Shown piece after piece: positions 55,608 to 64,000 of a stretch of 64,000 bases of DNA. This stretch comes from Nilaparvata lugens (Eukaryota > Arthropoda > Insecta > Hemiptera > Delphacidae). Each line of letters starts with the position of its first letter. The first letter of the stretch is position 1. The DNA is taken from positions 42,015,358 to 42,079,357 of the forward strand of contig NC_052508.1 in the NCBI RefSeq assembly GCF_014356525.2. Reading direction: 5' to 3'. A program made the position numbers and the translations under genes. The notes below the pieces were generated by a model. That model saw only the letters and a list, made by a program, of their open reading frames with translations, made no database searches and had not been told where the DNA came from.

Positions 55608-56606
55608 TAGTGAGATTCACGTTATAATGGCAGTGGAGAAAGATAGGAGAAAAACGTTGCTAAGTCTCTCCATTTTGCCACTGACTGTACACAGCTGTTA
55701 CTCAATTCATCCCATTTAATTTAATCTAATAATAGTTATCATTTCATTGAAATGAAATGATCAATTTAATTTCAAGTTAATCAAGAGAAGATATTTTCTT
55801 CATAATTTGATTCAAAAATTTGCTTTCATAACTGTGATGAGATTTTAATTTTCATACTGAAATTGAGTTTTTTGGTAGGTATTCTATCCGAATTTCTTTT
55901 CAAAAGAATATAAAAATGGAAATCATATTTAAAAATCTGGTGTGGCGCACTCACACAAGTTTCCTTGCCGTTATGAAAATTGATCAACTGATTCTAGTGT
56001 TCCCGCGCATCTGAATATTAGTCTACTATTCGAAGATCTAGGCCAGCTGGTGACAGGACAACAACGCTGCAGACACATGAAGTTTGCTATCTGTTCATAG
56101 TGAATGATTTAATAGAATCAACACTTGCCAACAGTTTGCAAATTGAATAATCTTATTTTCTCGAACTTCGAGCTAATTTTCCAATTTTAGGTGAAAATAT
56201 TATTGGACATTAATAGTAGAGATTTTTAAGCTCAATCTTTTCCACTCGAAATTTTTTGTTTGAATTGTATCTGAAGCCTGATAATTGGGAATCTAAAATC
56301 AAACTTTGCATAGATGGGGCGGAGCTCCTGAAATTTCTACATATATGGGACTTGTGGCAGTTGATAGAGCTTATAAATGTCTTTTCTAGGTATAAATTTG
56401 ATCAAAATCGTTGGAGCCGTTTTCGAGAAAATCGCGAAAACCCCTGTTTTTGACAAAATTTTCACCATTTCAGCCGCCATCTTGAATCGCATTCGATCGA
56501 AATTGTTCGTGTCGGATCCTTATATTGTGAGGACCTAAAGCTCCAAATTTCGAGTCATTCCGTCAATTGGGAGATGAGATATCGTGTACACAGACGCACA
56601 TACACT

Positions 56607-56656
<50 letters not shown>

Positions 56657-56669
56657 ACACACACACACA

Positions 56670-56700
<31 letters not shown>

Positions 56701-56715
56701 CCACACACACACACC

Positions 56716-56758
<43 letters not shown>

Positions 56759-56775
56759 ACACACACACACCACAC

Positions 56776-56866
<91 letters not shown>

Positions 56867-57357
56867 ATTACCTATGGTAATAGAGCAAGGAAAGTAAAAA
56901 TGAGTAATTTCAATGGATTAATTCTGAAATAACTTCTCAATTATATTAATACCGGTACAAGTGGGTCTAACCTATACGGGTAGGCTAACTGAAGCATGGA
57001 TGAAGTCTAGGATGGCTAGTTATCAACTTTTAAAATGTCATTTCAGGTATTTTGATTTGTGTTTCTCATACGGTAATGTTCAAAAATTATCTCATTGTTT
57101 CAAAAATACATATCAAATCAATTATACGACTTGTGTACTCAAGTATTTTGATAGAATGAAGAAAAAAATATGGCGGCTTAGAATTGTTTGTTCAGTTTTG
57201 TACGGTCACTGTCAAAAGTGAATATAAAATATTCTGGCAAATAGACAACATTGCAAAGCAAAAGAGAGATAGTGCTATCTGTTTTGTTATATGATAGAGA
57301 AGGACAGCAACAGTATTGTCAATCGTACACTGTCATTATAATGTGGACCTTCACTAT
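55608..57357. mobile_element. TIR element with TA target duplication
   Basis: TAGTGAGATTCACGTTATAA at the left and TTATAATGTGGACCTTCACTA at the right form imperfect TIRs of about 30 bp with further inward matches. TA flanks both ends. Removing the element and one TA leaves GACTAGTTGTC, which is present uninterrupted at about 57939 in the same satellite. No transposase ORF. A family A repeat is nested inside at 55925-56905. Confidence 0.75.
55925..56905 (-). repeat. interspersed repeat family A, copy 3, with a 250-bp (CA)n tract
   Basis: Read on the minus strand it has the family start (TTTTACTTTCCTTGCTCTAT) and the family end (GTGTGAGTGCGCCACACCAG). The microsatellite (CA)n with CACC interruptions fills 56611-56864, at the place of the short TG run in copy 2 and the (GT)n in copy 4. 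All Cys/Val, His/Thr and similar frames here come from the microsatellite. Confidence 0.9.
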
Positions 57358-57482
57358 AGTTGTCGTGAGCGTGTGAGGAGCTTAGTTGTCACCGACAACT
57401 AGGCTCCTTCCTTCTAGTAGGGGATTTACCGTCGGGGAGACTAGTTGATGACAATGTTTTATTTTGCCTGGGGATTTATTGT

Positions 57483-57830
57483 TTATTGTTTTTGAAAGTA
57501 CGGATTCAATGATCCAAAGGTTCAAAGAGCCCCACACGTCAACCGAAGCTTATTGTGTTCCCGAGTAATATGTTAGGCAAACCAATACCTATGTCCTTTA
57601 CAATAATACTAACTAACATTCCATTCATCACCTGGTTGCAATCCTTGTCGCAATCCAGTGTGATATGTTTGGCAGTCTCTTCAGACTGATTAGTCCTCGA
57701 GACCTACATGAGTTCCACTCCTGGCCATTTTGTAGGTCCTTCCGCTGAGAGAGGGGACGCCAAACTGCCTCTAGGGCACCCGGCCACCTTCGACTCAGCC
57801 TCTTGACCCACATTTGTGCCTGGAGATGGA
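57483..57830 (-). pseudogene. possible reverse-transcriptase C-terminal relic
   Basis: On the minus strand, around 57640-57690, one frame reads TNQSEETAKHITLDCD, like the Cys/His end (EETxxHxxxxC) of many LINE polymerases, with a CRSRG fragment in the neighbouring frame. The match is short and shifted between frames, so it is weak. The block 57483-57556 (ATCCAAAGGTTCA, GTCAACCGAAGCTTATTGTG) recurs at 58312-58388. Confidence 0.25.
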
Positions 57831-58720
57831 TGCTGTGTTTTCAAAACATTCTTCAGTACGATGATCGACTCAAAGCTCTCCCAGCCAATAGGGGGCGCCA
57901 GGGGATTTACTGACGCCTGTGATCAAAATAGCGAGGAGACTAGTTGTCGGGGAGACAGGTTGGCGGCGACCCGTTCAAAAGTATACCTGGCGTCAATGCC
58001 TTTGATATTGTCTGTCACCTGGTCATATTGATCAGGACTTTAGTTTCAAATTATAATTCGATGAACAGTATTTCACTTGTCATTGACAGGAAGGTTGTTT
58101 ATTTGTTTATTTTCAATAATAACAATTTTGCATCTTTTCTTTTTAATAGCAAATGCCCGCTCGAGTGATAGATAGAAAATATTATTGTATACTCGAGGTG
58201 ACTTTCATGTTTGGCATTGACTGATAGTTTTTTCCCCAAAATTGACTTTTTTTGGAGAGAGCTTGTTTGATAGGACTCATATAGTAAAGTCCGTCTGATT
58301 TAGTGAAAATGTTTATGTTTTTGAAGGGACGGATCCAAAGATCCAAAGGTTCATAGAACCTCACATGTCAACCGAAGCTTATTGTGTGTCCCAAATCTAG
58401 TGAAAAGAATAGGTTTTTCTTTTCACATAATACAGCTTTTCTGTCGCAGTTCGGGCAGTTTAAAAGAAAGTTGTAGTGGTAGTGAAGACAGGTTAGTGCC
58501 GACTCATTAGTTCAGATGGTTTGATCTTTAATCTTAATTTGTAAAGTCACGTCTATCAGTGGATTCCAAACTGAGGGGCATCTCGAAAGGTAAGTGATTT
58601 TCAAGATCCATTTCATTTCATTTCCGACCATAAAATTCTTGATGCCAAGCGAGTATAGCGTTTTATATATTTTGTTTGAAGAAATTAGATTTCTTTATTT
58701 AAGAATCTAGAAGGTAGTTT
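57831..58720. other. no gene; repeat fragments
   Basis: It holds the third occurrence of the satellite motif (57898-57962) and the second copy of the 75-bp block (58312-58388). Nothing else is recognised. Confidence 0.5.
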
Positions 58721-58850
58721 TTTACTTTCCTTGCCCTACTACCATAGGTAAGGGAAGTATTGCTTTCCAAAAAAATTAAGGTACCCTAATTTCAAGTTTT
58801 CTATACGTTTCAAGGTCCCCTGAGTCCAAAAACATGATTTTTGGGTGTTG

Positions 58851-58901
<51 letters not shown>

Positions 58902-59632
58902 TATGTCTGTGAACACGATAACTCCATTCCTAATCAACCGATTGACTTGAAATTTTAAACTTAAGGTCCTTATACCATGAGGATCTGACAATAGGAAATT
59001 CAATAAAATTGAATTCAAAATGGCGGAAAAAATGGCGGATAATTACTAAAAAACCATGTTTTTCACGGTTTTCTCGAAAATGGCTCTAACGATTTTCTTC
59101 AAATTTATACCATGGATAGCTATTTATAAGCCCTATCAACTGACATGAGTCTCATTCCTGGGAAAATTACAGGAGCTCCGTAATATTCTTTTGAAAAATG
59201 GCGGATAATCACTAGAAAAACCATGTTTTTCACGATTTTCTCAAAATACTTGGCCGATTTTTTTCAAATTCATACTCTGTATAGTTATTTATCAGCTCTA
59301 TTAACTGGCATGAGTCTCCTTTCTGGGAAACTAATGGGGGGTCCACCCCATCCTTGAGAAATGGACGTTGTAACCTCCTTCTCGTGCATGAGGTAGGTAG
59401 GTAGAGCAGTTCATGAAAAGAGCACAATATAGTCGAGATATTTCATCTGTAGAACAGCTGTTTTGACGACTTTGAAAAAATGACGACTAAAAAAAAATCA
59501 TCGAATTTCACAATTTACACAAAGGAAAAAGTACTCTGAAAACAATTATATATTTACACATATACAAAAGTCTGATCGTAGTTTCAAATATGAGCAAGGA
59601 AAGTTGTGTGAGTGTACCACACCAGATTTTTT
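58721..59632 (+). repeat. interspersed repeat family A, copy 4, with (GT)n
   Basis: It starts TTTACTTTCCTTGCCCTACT and ends GCAAGGAAAGTTGTGTGAGT plus the CCACACCAG block. The (TG)n microsatellite lies at 58853-58893. This copy has an extra internal duplication of the segment around AAAAACCATGTTTTTCACG (about 59050 and 59216). Confidence 0.88.
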
Positions 59633-60124
59633 ATGAGTGTAATTGACTTTTTTTAAATATATTTTCTAATCGAAATAGACTGATGTTATCATAATATTAA
59701 AAGTTTAGTTATTCCTTCTTTCATTTTTGTTATCAATTGCATTCACCCATAAAACTAGTAGTTTTATTTCTATTCGTCTGTTACATATTTAGTTGAGGCC
59801 AGCAGTAGATTAACTGAATGATTCACTTACAATTACAATATCTGAATGATTCAACTTTGCTAAGAACTAATATATCAGCCAGAACTCCAATTTAATATGG
59901 AACAAAAGTTCATGCTCACTATCAGTAGGGTATTTGTGCCGATTGAGCATCAATTTAACACCAAGGTCAAGGTCAAGGTCAAGGTCGAATTCAAGGTCAA
60001 GGTTGAGAGATGTTATCTCAACCACCATGACAATTTATGATGAATAGTGTGATATTCAGAGAAAGTCACATGTTGCAAATCTTGAGATTTGACACTCAAA
60101 ACTAAAACTGCTGCAACAGTCGTA
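59633..60124. repeat. no gene; small AAGGTC array
   Basis: 59963-60008 carries several AAGGTC hexamers like those at 42228-42592. The rest is AT-rich with nothing recognised. Confidence 0.6.
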
Positions 60125-60905
60125 TAATCCAGTCAATATAGACATAAAAAAGGGGGTGTGCTTGCAATTTATATTGTAGTTCTGATTTTTATTATATTAT
60201 TTGGGTACATAAGAGAAGTCGAGAACCAATTTCTTCATGCAAAATTTCCTTGTGCTAGATACAGAGCGGCCCAAAAACCTCGTATTTTCGGCTCATTTTC
60301 CAGTTTCCAGCTATTTCTGCCAGATTTCGTAATCGGACAGAAAAATTTGCTGTCGCCTTTTTCCAGATTATAAAATTCTGAATGAAATGAGATCATTCGG
60401 AACTCTCTATCTCCAATGAGTACTGAGTAATTATTTTTCAAAAATGAGATAAATTTGAAGAAAAATCAATTTTGATGATTTTTAGTTTTTGATTAACAAT
60501 ATCTTCCGATTGTTACTATTTAGATGTATAATTCAAAATCTCTCCGGGCGTATTTTTGTGTTCTACAGTCTGAGATCAGGTAGAGCGCTCTATCTCATAT
60601 AGATTTTCAGGAACACCTGACAGCAATGCTTCTTGTATTGTGAAAAACACCTAATTTTCATCTTCAAACATCATCACCAACTACATTGCCCTCACATTGA
60701 GATTTCGCACAATGACATAAGTTTATGAAATTTTGTTCTATGATAATCACCCGTTAGATGTACTTCATTTGAGTATTTTCTAGTGGAGAGGCGCGCTTAA
60801 GGCACCTCAAGGATCAAAACTTCAAACACTTATAACTTTTGACACATTCTCAGATTTCATCGTACTACACTTCATTCTTCTCGGCTCGTCCAGGCGGTCC
60901 AAAAT
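60125..60905 (+). repeat. interspersed repeat family B, second copy
   Basis: It matches 34325-34960 over several hundred bp (CCAGTCAATATAGACATAAA, TTGGGTACATAAGAGAAGTC, GCTAGATACAGAG, GGAACTCTCTATCTCCAATG, GAGATCAGGTAGAGCGCTCT). It continues with the block that in the first copy enters the inverted repeat at 34905-35180. It is non-coding. Confidence 0.85.
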
Positions 60906-61979
60906 CATGCATAAATAACCGTTTAAGATATTCAACCCTTTTTTTAAACGATAATATTTTAAAAATCTTCCTCTACAATTTTTGGTTATGAAATTTTCCT
61001 CTAAAACACATATTTTTTTAGTTATAACCTTCAAAAGCCCAAAAATACTTTTTTCTAAATTTTTTTCAAATTTCATTTCATCATAACTTTTCTCTGCAAG
61101 AGATACAGAGGGATTTCAAATCTATGAGATTTGGAGCGTTTTTCAACTTTGAAACGATATATTTTCATGCGCTGTACGTCAAAAAATGAGTTCTCCAGCG
61201 CCCTCCAAAGAAAATGCTGCATGATTTCCGTTGCGTATTTCCATAAGATTCAAGTAAGAAGCTAGAACTATGAAATAGATTTCTCCATGACTACTTCAAG
61301 GTAGAGTGTTGCAAATGGTCACAATCTCTTTGTTACAACAAGACGAATAAGAATATTGATGATGGAAACGACAAAAATTTTCGACATCATTGAAAAATTC
61401 AAGATGGCGGTTATTATTGACAGAAACTTTTATATGTTATTCAGTTACTGTGAGAGATATCGGATTGGTTTTACCACCAAAATGTTTAGATATACGAGAG
61501 ATTAATCTCATATTGACCACTCATTCCAATATTTATTGAACTTCAAAGACTTGAAACATACATTTTTCGGGAAAAATATTTTACTTTCCACTCTATATGT
61601 ATTTGCAGTGAACAAACACTAGTATAATTGGCACAGTGTTGTAGAATATGTCCAATGCTCCAAAATGACATCTGGTTGAAGGCTGTAAGCCCATTTTTTA
61701 CGGCTGGAGCGTCATCGGAAAAGAGTAAAGAGTACTGTTTGCAGCGGAAAACATACTGTTTCCACCAAATGCCAATCCCAACAATTATAAAACCTAACAA
61801 TATTGTAACTCATGACTCCCAGAAGGTACAGACTTGGGAATGGTATCAATCTCTTTAAAATGATGTATAGAAAGAGAATACCCATGATGGCAATCTCAAA
61901 AATGTTTGTGATCATGAAAAAAGGGTATAAGGGTATAAGGGTATATGAGTGGATGTTGGGAGATACCTCCTGAAGCTCA
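60906..61979. other. no recognised feature
   Basis: AT-rich; 61914-61945 has a short GGGTATAA triplicate. No gene is seen. Confidence 0.5.
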
Positions 61980-64000
61980 TTGCTGCTGACCGGACACATT
62001 ATGTCTCCCGGTCAATCAGGCCAAAACATTTCTTATCAGGGCTACAAAAGACAAAGGCTAAATCTAGCTGCTAAAAATTTACGGATTGGACAATTGAATA
62101 TGAAAAGCATTTCCAGGACTAAAGCAGATATTTGCGGAAGAATGATGTCTGATCAAAAAGTAGATATAATCCTATTGCAAGAGGCACATGTGCCTGCCAC
62201 CAAGGAACAAAGACTTAGTATCCCTGGATAGTATCTCGTGAACTTCTTGAGTCATGACAAGCATGGTCTAGCTACTTATGTGAAATCAAATAAGACTCAT
62301 TTAGGCCTATGCAGTACAGTTGAGGGTAACAGTCATTGTATTGGAATCAATTTTCAATCTATTACTATATACAATGTATATGAACCACCTTCAGAGAGAT
62401 GGAATGACTTGGCTTTACCTCTCCCAGAGCACCCTACTGTGTATATTGGGGATTTCAATTCACATAGCTCCATGTGGGGGTATAGAGGAGAGAATGCAGA
62501 TGGAGCAGACATTATAAGATGGGCAGAAATGTGCAACTGTACATTGATGCTAAACAGAGCCCTTCATTCCACTCTGCCCGATGGGGAACAACATCTTCCC
62601 CAGATCTTTGTTTTGTCTCCAGTGGGGAAAATGATCTGTCTCTTCCAGCTCAGACAAAAGTGCTGTCTAAATTTCCAAGAAGTCAACATAGGATTCTGGT
62701 AACAGAGATAGGTCTCTCACTCCCAATAATGAAAATCCCCGAAATACCAAGGTGGAATCTTCGCAAAACTGGCAACTATTTTAGAACGAGGTAGAGGAGA
62801 CAATACGCAGAATTCCGGTGAGTATTGATAATTACAAACGATTTGTGGGTTTGATTCTTGCAGCAGCCAAGAAAGCAGTACCTAGAGGTCACAGGAAGAG
62901 CTATATCCCTTGTTGGAATGAGAGCTGCAATGCCCTAATGGAAGAGTATAATTCCTCACGAAGTAATGAGCCAGCTCAGAACTTGATGAGGAGTCTTGAT
63001 AAGGAAAGGCTCAATCGGTGGATTGCAGCTATGGAGGAAATGGATTTCACACACTCCAGCAGGAAGTCATGGAACTTGCTATGCAAACTGGGGGCTGCAA
63101 GTTCAATATACCACACAACATCTAAAGCCATGCCTGACGAAATTGCAGACAAGATTGAACAAAATTCAGGTCCCAGTTTACCACAGAGTGAAAAAGCTGC
63201 AATGAAAAGGCGTCTCAGAAGAGCACTGAATGAGTGTGCTGAGAGATCAGCATTTGTGAACACAATTACTTCTGAAGAAATAATTGAAGCAATAAAGAGA
63301 ATAAAGTGTGGGAAATCACCTGAAGCTGATTGTGTAATGCCGGAATTTATCAAACACCTAGGACCACATGCGATCTACTGGCTGTCTCAATTGTTCACAG
63401 CAATCATTGATCAGGCCAGAATACCAAGAATGTGAAAGAAATCAGGAGATGTTGCTGTACTGGAGCCAGGGGAAAATAAAGAAGACCCATCTAGCTATAG
63501 ACCTATATCTCTCCTGTCAGTCACACATAAACTCTACGAAAGGATTATCCTGTTAAGGATAAGTGGCAGAGTGGAGGAGAATCTCCCAGTTGAACAGGCA
63601 GGCTTCAGAGAAGGTAGAATCTGTGAAGAACTGGTGTTATCAGTTGCCACATTCATTGAACATGGATTTGAGAAGAAATTGAAGTCAGGCGCTGTTTTTT
63701 GGACCTAAGCTCAGCTTATGACACAGTATGGAAGGCCGAGCTACTCACAAAGATGACTCAAACTCTGAAATGCAGAAAGTTGGTGAGTCTCTTTAGAGCT
63801 CTTTTGAGTGACCGAACATTCAGAGTGAGGCATGGAGGAAAAGAGAGTTCCTTGAGGTTCTCACAGAATGGACTTCCTCAGGCTCAGTGCTGTCACCCTT
63901 GCTTTTCAATCTCTACACTGCAGACATTCCAGACACCAGGGCACGAAAGTTCATCTATGCAGATGATATTGCTCTTATAGCCCAGAGGCCAACATATGAA
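61980..64000 (+). pseudogene. second non-LTR retrotransposon ORF2, broken and cut by the window end
   Basis: The APE-type endonuclease begins about 62070: NLRIGQLNMKSISRTKADI, IILLQEAHVPA, ITIYNVYEPPS and VYIGDFNSHSSMWGYRGEN. The reverse transcriptase follows in other frames: IKRIKCGKSPEADCVMPEF, SSYRPISLLSVTHKLYERI, EQAGFREGRICEE, DLSSAYDTVWKAELL (motif A), NGLPQ and, at the window end, FIYADDIALIAQRP (motif C). TAG at 62229, stops at 62700, 63433 and about 63706, and several frameshifts inactivate it. It differs from the LINE at 7294-10263 and may belong near the Jockey/I group; the clade is uncertain. Confidence 0.88.

Noticed and set aside
56535..56932. Long His/Thr- and Cys/Val-repeat open frames on both strands
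   Set aside because: Pure translation of the (CA)n microsatellite; no coding signature.

Overview
The window is AT-rich eukaryotic DNA dominated by transposable elements, with no complete host gene I can recognise. It looks like an insect. It has an interstitial array of the arthropod telomere motif TTAGG, two Ty3/Gypsy LTR retrotransposons, two APE-type non-LTR retrotransposons, many short inverted-repeat elements, and dense microsatellites and minisatellites. Several interspersed repeats resemble sequences I remember from hemipteran, especially delphacid planthopper, genomes. That assignment is inference from memory and was not searched.

Layout: 0-2 kb holds three small intronless reading frames: a frameshifted copy of a widespread uncharacterised arthropod family, a truncated BIR-like zinc motif and an unknown ORF. 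2-6.6 kb holds repeats and two short unassigned coding-like stretches (3293-3574 and 6268-6564). 6.64-10.7 kb is a nearly intact minus-strand non-LTR retrotransposon encoding a 989-residue endonuclease/reverse transcriptase. 13.08-13.67 kb is a MITE with a TA target duplication. 13.77-17.21 kb is a minus-strand Gypsy element with almost identical LTRs but lacking the integrase core. 17.5-19.6 kb holds more MITE-like repeats, including one rich in AACGTT. 22.93-26.36 kb is a striking inverted repeat with two arms of about 815 bp around 1.8 kb of non-coding DNA. 30.9-38 kb holds foldbacks, a 664-bp tandem duplication interrupted by the TTAGG array, and an element bracketed by ATCGAT-rich repeats. 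42.1-42.6 kb is an array of AAGGTC hexamers mixed with CCTAA repeats.

The most interesting object is at about 44.5-48.9 kb: a plus-strand Gypsy element (protease, reverse transcriptase, RNase H, integrase) followed, in the position where errantiviruses carry env, by an extra ORF at 47734-48630. That ORF is a Ulp1/SENP-type (C48) cysteine protease. Its His, Asp, Gln and Cys spacing equals that of yeast Ulp1 as I remember it, and a strong 3' splice-site sequence lies directly before its ATG. The copy is decayed by several stops, most of them explicable by C-to-T or G-to-A transitions. A sister copy elsewhere could be intact.

49.4-51.1 kb holds two tandem arrays. 55.5-59.6 kb is a nest of repeats: a TA-inserting TIR element carrying inside it a microsatellite-bearing repeat, all inserted in a satellite-like sequence. 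61.98-64.0 kb is a second, broken non-LTR retrotransposon that runs off the window. The genes do not form a pathway; the window reads as intergenic or intronic heterochromatin-like sequence built by nested insertions.
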